A stretch of 6,651 nucleotides of DNA from Neisseriales bacterium (GTDB taxonomy: Bacteria > Pseudomonadota > Gammaproteobacteria > Burkholderiales > UBA11063), in the NCBI GenBank assembly GCA_003538525.1, contig DPRZ01000145.1, forward strand, positions 1 to 6,651, read 5' to 3'. Shown piece by piece: positions 1-6,504 of the stretch; the first letter of the stretch is position 1; each line of letters starts with the position of its first letter. The notes under the pieces are model-generated. The model saw only the letters and a list, made by a program, of their open reading frames with translations. It was not told the DNA's origin and ran no database searches. A program made the position numbers and the translations under genes.

Positions 1-1337
1 GTTGGTAAAAACACTGCAACTAAGGTTATCGAGGTAGCGATCACCGCCAGACCAATTTCAGTGGCAGCATCCATCGCAGCTTTAATTGGGGATGGATTAA
101 ATTTCAAATGCCGCACAATATTTTCGACTTCAACAATTGCATCATCAACTAAAATTCCAATTACCAAAGTAAGAGCGAGTAAGGTTATGGTATTTAAGGT
201 AAATCCTAACCAATAAATTGCCACAAAGGTTGGAATAATTGATAATGGTAATGCAGTTGCCGCTACAAACGTTGCACGCCAATCGCGCAAAAATAACCAA
301 ACCACTAAAATGGCTAAAATTGCTCCCTCGTATAGTGCTTGCATTGAGCCATGATAAGTACTTTTAATCGCACTCACACTATTGCTAATTTCTTTAATCT
401 GTATATTCGTATGCTTTTCTTGATATTGCTGAATTACTTTACGCACCGCGGTTGCAACGCTTACCTCACTGGAGCCTTTAGTTGCATAAACCTCAAAACT
501 AATTACAGGTTTACCATTCAAAAAAGCCATTTGACGAATTTCGGCATTGGTATCCTTAATCATTGCCAATTCACTTAACTTGACATACCTAGAATTAGAT
601 AATGGCACATACAAATTAGCTATATCACTAACATTTGAAATATTTGGCTTGGCTTGGATAACTTGCTCAGTGCCACCAACAGCAACTCTACCACCAGAAA
701 AATCTTGGCGAACATTATATAACTGACTTGAAATGTTATTTATTGTCGTATTTAAACTAATTAATTTATTCGGATTAAGTAGAACCTGAATTTCACGATC
801 AACCCCGCCCTGCCGCGTAATTTTACTAACTCCAGCTACAGCACTCAATAATTTATTAATTTCATTATCGACAAACCAAGATAAATCGGCCGTATCCAGC
901 GGACCACTAATTTGATAAGTTAAAATAGAATTGCTTCCCATCGTAACTTTACTAATCTGAGCTTCATTACTGCCAGCAGGAAATTGATCCTTAATTTTAT
1001 CCACGGCATCTTTTACCTCATCCACTGCGTCTTGGAGATTTTTATCCAAATCAAACTCAATTGTCGTAGTTGAACTGCCATCGCTAATGGTTGAATTAAT
1101 ATGTTTTATATCATTTACATTCGCTACACTATCTTCAACCTTACGGGTGATCTGAGCTTCAAGTTGCTCTGGTGTAGCACCGGGTAATGAGACGGTCACA
1201 TTTACCGAAGGGAAATCCATATCTGGAAAATTGTTAATTTTTAACTTCTGAAATCCAAATAAGCCCGCCAAAGTTAATAAGGCAAATAACATAAAAACAG
1301 GAATTGGATTTTTGATTGCCCAAGTAGAGAAATTCAT
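1..1337 (-). CDS. RND efflux pump inner-membrane transporter, HAE1-like (partial, N-terminal 445 residues)
   Basis: This is the proton-driven inner-membrane pump of a tripartite efflux system. It would take drugs or other amphiphiles from the periplasm or membrane and pass them to the adaptor and outer-membrane channel encoded just upstream. Reading from ATG at 1337, the frame stays open to the window edge, giving 445 of the roughly 1,000-1,050 residues usual for the family. Visible parts are the first transmembrane helix (about residues 10-30), a long periplasmic porter region with PGATPEQLEAQITRKVED near 52-69, and helices from about 335. FLRDWRATFVAATALPLSII follows at 349-368, then GILVDDAIVEVEN at 394-406. 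Its paired Asp398-Asp399 match the proton-relay aspartates of AcrB-type pumps. This argues for an HAE1 multidrug-type pump rather than a metal-exporting CusA type; the actual substrate cannot be read. An AAAGG at 1348-1352 lies 10 nt before the start, inside the end of the adaptor gene, whose stop is 2 bases away, so the two are probably translationally coupled. Confidence 0.95.
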   Translation of the reverse strand, partial: MNFSTWAIKNPIPVFMLFALLTLAGLFGFQKLKINNFPDMDFPSVNVTVSLPGATPEQLEAQITRKVEDSVANVNDIKHINSTISDGSSTTTIEFDLDKNLQDAVDEVKDAVDKIKDQFPAGSNEAQISKVTMGSNSILTYQISGPLDTADLSWFVDNEINKLLSAVAGVSKITRQGGVDREIQVLLNPNKLISLNTTINNISSQLYNVRQDFSGGRVAVGGTEQVIQAKPNISNVSDIANLYVPLSNSRYVKLSELAMIKDTNAEIRQMAFLNGKPVISFEVYATKGSSEVSVATAVRKVIQQYQEKHTNIQIKEISNSVSAIKSTYHGSMQALYEGAILAILVVWLFLRDWRATFVAATALPLSIIPTFVAIYWLGFTLNTITLLALTLVIGILVDDAIVEVENIVRHLKFNPSPIKAAMDAATEIGLAVIATSITLVAVFLP

Positions 1338-1339
1338 GC

Positions 1340-2425
1340 TTATTTAACCTTTGCTAACGTAACTAAATCACTCTCATTCAGAAAAGATGCGCCATCAACG
1401 ACGATGCGATCGGTTGGTTTAAGACCAGCTTTAACTTCTGCCATATCAGCATTAATTCGCCCTAACTCAATTTTAATTTTATGTACTCGCCCAGTTTTAG
1501 AGTATTGCATAACATAATTATAGCCATCACTACTAACTACTGCCTTAAATGGAATCAATAACCCCATTGAACTACCCGCATAAATACTTCCCGTAACACT
1601 CATGCCTATTTTTAAACTACTCTCAGCAGGAATATCAATATAAACAATTCCGCTTTTGGAGTTTAAATTTAAAATTGGTGAAATTTGGCGCACTCGACCA
1701 TTAATCACGGCATTTGAATTTAATTGAATAGTAACAACTTGTCCTGATTCAATTTGATTCAATTCATCCAAACCAACTTCAGCTTGCCATTCCAATTTAT
1801 TATGCCGAATAAGCCTAAATAATTCACTTCCACTTTGTACAATACTTCCTGCTGTCGCCGTGCGTGATGAAATCACACCGTCATTTGGCGAAATTACCTT
1901 CGTGTAACTCAATTTAAGTTGTTGCAGAGATAAATTTGCATTCGCCGCATTTAATTTAGCTTGGGTAGTTTTTTGGGTGGTTAAATACTGTAATAATTCC
2001 TGTGAACTTATTGCGCCAAGTTTTTCTAAACTCCGCGCTTGATTCGCCTCAATATTAGCCTTCTCTAAATTGGCTTTAGCCTCGGCAACATCCGCAATTT
2101 GCCCCATTAAATCAGCATTTATTTGTGCGGCATTTAACTGCGCTAATAATTGACCTTTTTTTACTTTATCCCCAACATTTACTTCCACATCAATTAAATC
2201 CAGTCCACCAACTTCAGCACTAATAATTGTTTCTTGCCACGCCTGAATTAGACCATTCGCATTTATGATCAATGGAATCGATTCACGCTGAGGTGTGACC
2301 GTTGTAACCGTCATGACCGCAACATTATTTTCGTTAGGCGCTTTATCTGCAGCAGGCTTACCACCACAAGCACACAAAGCACCAGCAAGACCACAACACA
2401 AAAAAAGATTCTTTATTTGCAACAT
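1340..2425 (-). CDS. RND efflux periplasmic adaptor (membrane fusion protein), lipoprotein
   Basis: Periplasmic adaptor that bridges the RND pump and the outer-membrane channel. Its 361 residues are normal for the family. Residues 1-19 form a signal peptide ending in LCAC, so Cys20 is the likely lipidated residue; Cys at the -2 position makes the lipobox slightly atypical. Next come the first half of the lipoyl domain (about 60-98, with VGDKVKKGQLLAQL), an alpha-hairpin coiled coil (about 100-172, rich in Ala, Leu, Gln and Lys), and the second lipoyl half (SPNDGVISSRTATAGSIVQSG, starting at 179). A beta-barrel (about 211-283) and a membrane-proximal domain ending GLKPTDRIVVDG (334-345) complete it. 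No Met/His-rich metal-binding stretch is seen, which fits a drug-type system. The ATG at 2425 is the only start that keeps the signal peptide. Only a weak GGT lies upstream of it, so initiation may be inefficient. It sits 94 bp after the channel gene and 2 bp before the pump gene. Confidence 0.95.
   Translation of the reverse strand: MLQIKNLFLCCGLAGALCACGGKPAADKAPNENNVAVMTVTTVTPQRESIPLIINANGLIQAWQETIISAEVGGLDLIDVEVNVGDKVKKGQLLAQLNAAQINADLMGQIADVAEAKANLEKANIEANQARSLEKLGAISSQELLQYLTTQKTTQAKLNAANANLSLQQLKLSYTKVISPNDGVISSRTATAGSIVQSGSELFRLIRHNKLEWQAEVGLDELNQIESGQVVTIQLNSNAVINGRVRQISPILNLNSKSGIVYIDIPAESSLKIGMSVTGSIYAGSSMGLLIPFKAVVSSDGYNYVMQYSKTGRVHKIKIELGRINADMAEVKAGLKPTDRIVVDGASFLNESDLVTLAKVK
1348..1352 (-). 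promoter_or_regulatory. Ribosome binding site of the RND pump gene
   Basis: AAAGG on the minus strand, 10 nt before the pump's ATG and lying within the last codons of the adaptor gene. Together with the 2-base gap between the genes, it supports translational coupling and the chosen start. Confidence 0.6.
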
Positions 2426-2519
2426 TTGTAATTACCAATTAAAATAAACTTAAACATCCATTAAACGACGAAACTAAAGCATAAAATCCCAGCAATTTGT
2501 CGCCAACCTATTCAACAAA
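2426..2519 (-). other. Intergenic gap between channel and adaptor genes
   Basis: 94 bp of AT-rich DNA between two co-directional genes. I see no convincing hairpin plus T-run and no promoter with good matches in both boxes; the best is a poor TTGGCG, 17 bp, TATGCT arrangement. Read-through from the channel gene into the adaptor gene is therefore the simplest reading. Confidence 0.4.
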
Positions 2520-3959
2520 CTACTGGCTAATCGTTTTATTCCACTCACCACCAACTGCTTTATACAGCGCGATCCAAGCTTCAACTTGTTCCAACTTGGC
2601 TGAGGCCAGTTTTTCCTTAGAGCCAATCAGTGTTACGCGAACCGTCTCTAAATCTAATAAATTAGCCCAACCCGTATTGTATTTTTGATTATAACCTTCA
2701 AAATACGCGGCATAATTTTGCTCAGCTTTTTCAGCCGCCACAACCCGCTGATTTGCCGCATTAATTCTGACTAAAGAGTCTTCAACTTCCTGAACTGCGT
2801 TAATTATTTTGCTGCGATAAGTTGCGAGTGCTTCTTCATACTTCGCCGAACTTAAACTTTCTTGCGCGCGTAAATAACCACCATCGGTGAAAGGTAAACT
2901 GATTGATGGTCCAAGTGACCAAGAAGTTGGCTGCCCAGCATATAGCGACCCGCCATTGGCACTAATTGAACCAGTTAGTGATACTTGTGGATAGCGATTA
3001 GCAATAGCTACACTCAAATCAGCATTCGCCGCGGCCAAATTACGCTCTGCTGCGGCAACATCGGGACGCTGATTGATAATTTCAGCGGGTAACGCATTTA
3101 TGCTAACTTCTTTGGGTAGTGGAATATAGCCAAAACTTTCGCTTAATTTAGCCTCCAATTGTGTATGGCTGACACCACTTAATGCAACCAATTGATTGGC
3201 ATATTTTTCACACACGCCACGTTGTTGCGCTAAGGTACTGCTATTTTGATACAGCGATCCTGAGGCTTGATTGCCATCGGTTCGCGGTGAAAATCCTGCA
3301 TTTACACGAAGTTCAGTGATATTTTGAGTTGCTAGACGAGATTTATTTTCTTCCTGATAGGTCAGCAGTAAGTTTTGACATTGACGAATACTCACGTAAA
3401 CATCGGCAACTTGTGCGGCTAATGAAACTTTAGCATCATTCCAATTTTGTTGACTGGCAGCATAACGCGCTTCAGAAGCTTCAATTGCCCGCCGATTCGC
3501 ACCAAACAAATCAATCTCCCATGACATATTGACACCAGCACTATAACCATTAGTCATGCCATTATTTGAAAAAACATCCCCCGTTCCACCAGTTGTATTA
3601 GTTGAAACTATAGTATTTTTATCCACTTCTGCCGAACCAATCCCAGTTACACTTGGAAAAAGAAATGAACGACTACCTTGGAGATTAGCTTGCGCTTGCT
3701 TAATTTTGGCAATTGCTTGAAAAATGCTTGGATTAGTTTGCAGCGCCGATTCAATTAAATAACTTAAAGTTGGATCTTTAAATTGCCCCCACCAATCAAT
3801 CAGTTGCAAATCACTTCCATTGTGCGGTAATTTAGCATGCCACTCCGCGGGTAGATTAACTTGTTGTGGTGTTGGTTTAACATAATCGCTGCCAACCGCA
3901 CAACCACCAATATAAATTAAAATAGCTAAACTTAAAATATATCTGGAAAAAGTTTTCAA
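2520..3959 (-). CDS. Outer-membrane efflux lipoprotein (NodT/OprM-type, TolC-like channel); TTG start
   Basis: Outer-membrane channel of the efflux pump, which would form a trimeric beta-barrel and periplasmic alpha-barrel exit duct. Its 479 residues match the NodT/OprM family. A signal peptide ends in IGGC, making Cys20 the lipidated residue, followed by the family's usual AVGSDYVKP. Two tandem OEP repeats follow. The first (about 60-260) contains WEIDLFGANRRAIEASEARY (147-166). The second (about 280-470) contains INQRPDVAAAERNLAAANAD (295-314) and YPQVSLTGS (323-331). A Gly/Asn/Thr-rich stretch at 107-140 is probably a surface loop region. The start is TTG at 3957-3959: the upstream frame has a TAA only five codons before it, with no ATG or GTG between. 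The next in-frame Met is near residue 135 and would delete the signal peptide. TAAGG at 3970-3974 is spaced 10 nt from the TTG. It is the first gene of the operon and has its own promoter. Cys194 and Cys250 are two extra cysteines of unknown role. Confidence 0.94.
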   Translation of the reverse strand: MKTFSRYILSLAILIYIGGCAVGSDYVKPTPQQVNLPAEWHAKLPHNGSDLQLIDWWGQFKDPTLSYLIESALQTNPSIFQAIAKIKQAQANLQGSRSFLFPSVTGIGSAEVDKNTIVSTNTTGGTGDVFSNNGMTNGYSAGVNMSWEIDLFGANRRAIEASEARYAASQQNWNDAKVSLAAQVADVYVSIRQCQNLLLTYQEENKSRLATQNITELRVNAGFSPRTDGNQASGSLYQNSSTLAQQRGVCEKYANQLVALSGVSHTQLEAKLSESFGYIPLPKEVSINALPAEIINQRPDVAAAERNLAAANADLSVAIANRYPQVSLTGSISANGGSLYAGQPTSWSLGPSISLPFTDGGYLRAQESLSSAKYEEALATYRSKIINAVQEVEDSLVRINAANQRVVAAEKAEQNYAAYFEGYNQKYNTGWANLLDLETVRVTLIGSKEKLASAKLEQVEAWIALYKAVGGEWNKTISQ

Positions 3960-3969
3960 AATTTTTATA

Positions 3970-3974
3970 CCTTA
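3970..3974 (-). promoter_or_regulatory. Ribosome binding site deciding the TTG start of the outer-membrane channel gene
   Basis: TAAGG on the minus strand, 10 nt before the TTG codon at 3957-3959. It has the same core (AAGG) and the same spacing as the site of the pump gene in this operon. Its TAA is also the in-frame stop that rules out an upstream start. Confidence 0.6.
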
Positions 3975-3995
3975 CGTAACTTAATTAACATTAAA

Positions 3996-4011
3996 TCTAG
4001 CGCTTGCTAGA
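3996..4011. repeat. 16-bp inverted repeat at the efflux transcription start (possible operator or 5' hairpin)
   Basis: TCTAGCGCTTGCTAGA is a perfect 6-bp inverted repeat around a 4-base centre. Its right edge falls 7 bp downstream of the -10 box, at the predicted +1, so it covers about +1 to +16 of the efflux mRNA. In that position it could be a repressor operator, which is common for RND pumps under TetR- or MarR-type control. It could also be a short hairpin at the 5' end of the transcript. The symmetry and position are seen directly; the function is inferred. Confidence 0.5.
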
Positions 4012-4017
4012 GATGAA

Positions 4018-4047
4018 ATTATAACATACTCATTCTAGACTACTCAA
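4018..4047 (-). promoter_or_regulatory. Extended -10 promoter of the efflux operon
   Basis: On the minus strand, a perfect TATAAT (4018-4023) is preceded by TGT (4024-4026), giving a complete extended -10 element. TTGAGT at 4042-4047 is a four-of-six -35 match at 18-bp spacing. The predicted start of transcription is near 4011, leaving a leader of about 50 nt before the TTG start codon of the channel gene. Sigma-70-type recognition is inferred from the consensus match. Confidence 0.7.
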
Positions 4048-4231
4048 GGAAAGTGAAATTAATCAGCTCAATTGAACATTCATTAAGTGTAAGATCAATT
4101 TTAAACATATACGTCGCAGCCTATTTCAATAAATACTTCACGGGCTATTATTGCTTGCTTTAATTAAGCCACGGTGATTACACTTTTTTACTTAATTTAG
4201 GCTTACTTGCAAAATAAATACTCTTAAAACA

Positions 4232-4240
4232 TGCTAATAT
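4232..4240 (+). promoter_or_regulatory. Candidate extended -10 element for the GT87-like gene
   Basis: TGCTAATAT resembles an extended -10 (TG, one base, then TAATAT). No good -35 lies at 16-18 bp; TTGCAA at 4207-4212 is too far away at 22 bp. If real, transcription would begin near 4247, after the ATG at 4231 and before the ATG at 4279, which favours the second start. It is weak evidence on its own. Confidence 0.3.
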
Positions 4241-4278
4241 ACGCGTTTCAACAAAGATATTTTATTCCAAAAGGTCTT

Positions 4279-5403
4279 ATGCACACGTTTAAAAATCCAA
4301 CTAAACTCAAAATTATTTTACTGTTAAGCTGTTTAACACTGAGTAGCTTAATTCCACAATACTTAAGTCGGATGAATTTAGATGTTGCATTTTGGTTTTA
4401 CAACCATTTCAGCACTTATTTTGGTGATTTATGGTACTGCTGGAATAATTATCTGAGTAAAGGCTTTAATTACCCTATCGAATATCCAGCTGGAATGCAG
4501 TTTTTATTTGAACTAATTGCCAAAATTCCAGGTATAAAAGAAAACTACAATTATTACACGCTAATTATTTCAAGCCTTATCGCAAGTGCGGGATTAGCTT
4601 GTAGTCTATTGCTGTATTTAGCAGCTGGAAAACCCGGCCAAATAATCCGCTACTGGATATTTGCCCCGAACTTTCTATTTTATGCCCTGTATAATGTGGA
4701 TTTAATTCCAATTTTGTGCATTATCCTAAGTTACTATTTTCAACAGCAACAAAAACCCTCTGCTGCGATTTTAAGCCTTGCCATCGGCACCGCAATTAAA
4801 GTTTTCCCGATTTTTCTGCTACCTATATATCTATTGACCAATCCACCTAAACAGCGCTTGAAATTAGTTATGCTCTTTGTGATTACTTGGCTGGCGTGTA
4901 ATTTGAATATTATGCTCACCGATTGGGCGCGCTGGATTTATCCATATCTGTGGCAAATTCAAGAAAATTTTGCCAAAAACAGCCATGATGCTTCATGGAC
5001 TTGGCTAGTCTATGTTTTATTTGATCATTTTGGAATTGGGAGTTGGTCAGGTAAGGTAAGTTTGCTGTTGTTTGCGAGCGGCTATTTTCTAATTCTGCGC
5101 AAATATTCACAGTGGTCGCTGATACGCAAATTAACTGCGGTTATGATTTTATTTCTATTAACCGATCGAATTTATTCGCCGCAATATAATTTATATCTTC
5201 TACCATGTTTGGCATTACTGGACTATAAGGTTAATTGGCGCTATTTTTACTTATTGGAAATTCCTAATTTTTGCCAAGGATTGTTCTTATTTGTGATTAA
5301 AAATCAGCCTTGGTTATTACAAAGCCTGATCGGTGTTAAATATTTAGCGCTAATTTTATTATTGAATGAATTAATGCGTAAACCGCAAGATGTAAAAGAA
5401 TAA
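4279..5403 (+). CDS. Multipass membrane glycosyltransferase-like protein (GT87/DUF2029-like)
   Basis: Probably an integral-membrane GT-C-fold glycosyltransferase that would transfer a sugar from a polyprenyl-phosphate donor on the outer face of the inner membrane; acceptor and sugar are unknown. The 374 residues carry about ten hydrophobic segments, the first near 11-28. Features like GT87 are an early non-cytoplasmic loop with acidic residues (FGDLWYCW from 48, then YPIEYPAG at 65-72), and NVDLIPILCIILSYYF (139-154). The lysine-proline motif IGTAIKVFPIFLLPIYLL (169-186) and RIYSPQYNLYLLPCLALL (297-314) also fit. Asp50 is a candidate catalytic base by analogy with GT-C enzymes. An in-frame ATG at 4231 would add 16 residues, but no ribosome site precedes it. 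The chosen ATG follows AAAAGG (4269-4274) after 4 bases, and the first membrane helix then starts soon after it. The family assignment is by motif style only; another GT-C family is possible. Confidence 0.75.
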   Translation: MHTFKNPTKLKIILLLSCLTLSSLIPQYLSRMNLDVAFWFYNHFSTYFGDLWYCWNNYLSKGFNYPIEYPAGMQFLFELIAKIPGIKENYNYYTLIISSLIASAGLACSLLLYLAAGKPGQIIRYWIFAPNFLFYALYNVDLIPILCIILSYYFQQQQKPSAAILSLAIGTAIKVFPIFLLPIYLLTNPPKQRLKLVMLFVITWLACNLNIMLTDWARWIYPYLWQIQENFAKNSHDASWTWLVYVLFDHFGIGSWSGKVSLLLFASGYFLILRKYSQWSLIRKLTAVMILFLLTDRIYSPQYNLYLLPCLALLDYKVNWRYFYLLEIPNFCQGLFLFVIKNQPWLLQSLIGVKYLALILLLNELMRKPQDVKE

Positions 5404-5405
5404 AT

Positions 5406-6503
5406 TTAACTCTCTAGCTGACGATAAAAAGCCAGCAAGCGCTCCTGCTCTTGATCCCAGGTATAATGATTTAACACCGCTTGACGCCCATTCTCTCCCA
5501 TTTGCTTAGCTTGTTCTTGATTCTCTAATAACCACTTACAGGCTGCAGCAATTGCCTGCGCATCGGACGGATCGACCATCAAGCCACAATTATGCCCTTG
5601 CACAATTGACTGCCACAGTGGAAAATTAGAAGTAATTACAGGAATCCCTGCTAGCATATATTCAAATAATTTAATTGGCAAAGACTCTAAATAACTTGGC
5701 GTTGGTAGCAACGTAACCATGCCAATTTTAACTTGCCCCAGTAATTCGCTGACTTGTTGACGATTTAAAATTCCATGATAGTTGACTTGCTTAAAGCCCT
5801 GACTTATTTTAATCTTACTTTCGCTGTCACCACTATACGGTCCAGCTAAATCCAAGGTTAAACCACTAAGCGCTAAAGAATCCACCAAGGGTAAAATACC
5901 ACGCGTTTCCGAAATACTGCCGAGATAACACAGATGATCACTGCGTTGTTGCCATGTAACGTTTAACTGCGTTAATTCAGCTAAAATTGGATAATTATGA
6001 ATTGCGATGCTTTTGGGATTGTAGCGAACAAACCGCTGGGTAATAATCTCCGTCGCACAAATCACCCCCGCAAATTCATTTGCCGCCTTACGCTCTTGCC
6101 ATTCCACATAAAGTGAAATCACTGGACGCAATAATTTTGGAATCCAATGCTTATTCATGATTTGTTTCGGCACATCTTCATGCACATCATAAATAACTTT
6201 GTAACCTAGGCGAGCTAATTTACGCCCAATGCCAATTAACTCAGGATCATGGAAATGCACAACTTGCGGCTTAAGCGCACAAACTTGATTAAAAATAGCT
6301 TGGCTGGTAACGCGCATCCGCTTAAGCCGTCCACCAGCGACTTTACCCACATCATAAATGTGGATACCCGAATGCAGTTCATCACCGAGCGAATCAGCGA
6401 CAATCAAGCTAACTTGATGTTCACGTGCTAAAGCTTGGCATTCTTTAATAAAAATCCGAATATCGTAACGTGGATGCACCGAAGTAATATGACAAACTTT
6501 CAT
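5406..6503 (-). CDS. GT4-type (GT-B fold) glycosyltransferase
   Basis: Cytosolic retaining glycosyltransferase that would move a sugar from a nucleotide donor to a glycan or lipid acceptor, probably for surface polysaccharide; the sugar is unknown. From the chosen ATG it has 365 residues, normal for the family. The N-terminal Rossmann half opens with MKVCHITSVHPRYDIRIF and has VVHFHDPELIG (81-91) and VIYDVHEDVPKQ (103-114). The C-terminal half has YLGSISETRGI (193-203), DLAGPY, and the donor-site EX7E motif ESLPIKLFE, with Glu273 and Glu281, followed by YMLAGIPVI. An ATG three codons upstream (6512) would overlap the preceding gene by 8 bases. The ATG at 6503 is preferred because GGTGA (6513-6517) is 9 nt before it and the family N-terminus begins at this Met. 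It lies 1 base after the hydrolase stop, so the two genes are probably co-transcribed and coupled. Its stop is 2 bases from that of the convergent membrane protein gene. Confidence 0.92.
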   Translation of the reverse strand: MKVCHITSVHPRYDIRIFIKECQALAREHQVSLIVADSLGDELHSGIHIYDVGKVAGGRLKRMRVTSQAIFNQVCALKPQVVHFHDPELIGIGRKLARLGYKVIYDVHEDVPKQIMNKHWIPKLLRPVISLYVEWQERKAANEFAGVICATEIITQRFVRYNPKSIAIHNYPILAELTQLNVTWQQRSDHLCYLGSISETRGILPLVDSLALSGLTLDLAGPYSGDSESKIKISQGFKQVNYHGILNRQQVSELLGQVKIGMVTLLPTPSYLESLPIKLFEYMLAGIPVITSNFPLWQSIVQGHNCGLMVDPSDAQAIAAACKWLLENQEQAKQMGENGRQAVLNHYTWDQEQERLLAFYRQLES

Positions 6504-6504
6504 C

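Larger units (their letters stand above)
3960..4278. other. Divergent intergenic region between the efflux operon and the GT87-like gene
   Basis: About 320 bases of AT-rich non-coding DNA between divergently transcribed genes. It contains the efflux promoter and inverted repeat close to the channel gene, and a weak promoter candidate near the rightward gene. No convincing small ORF, RNA gene or terminator was seen in the central part (about 4050-4200). A perfect 8-bp inverted pair (AAGTGTAA at 4085-4092 and TTACACTT at 4178-4185) is present, but it could be chance in DNA this AT-rich. Confidence 0.6.

Noticed and set aside
351..578. Plus-strand open frame of 75 codons
   Set aside because: It lies fully antisense to the RND pump gene, which has clear family motifs, and has no recognisable domain of its own.
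2497..2688. Plus-strand open frame of 63 codons
   Set aside because: It is antisense to the C-terminal end of the outer-membrane channel gene, and its translation looks like no known protein.
4085..4185. 8-bp inverted pair AAGTGTAA / TTACACTT, 85 bp apart
   Set aside because: With short arms, a long gap and AT-rich surroundings, chance is a sufficient explanation.
4175..4190. GTGATTACAC followed by a run of T, terminator-like
   Set aside because: The stem is only 3 bp, and no upstream plus-strand gene needs a terminator there.
4916..5110. Minus-strand open frame of 64 codons
   Set aside because: It is antisense within the membrane glycosyltransferase gene and has no support from motifs or context.
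5414..5435. GCTG...CAGC hairpin near the convergent stops as a terminator
   Set aside because: The stem is 4 bp with a long loop and no proper T-run, too weak to call.
6249..6431. Plus-strand open frame of 60 codons
   Set aside because: It is antisense to the N-terminal half of the GT4-type gene, with no plausible product.
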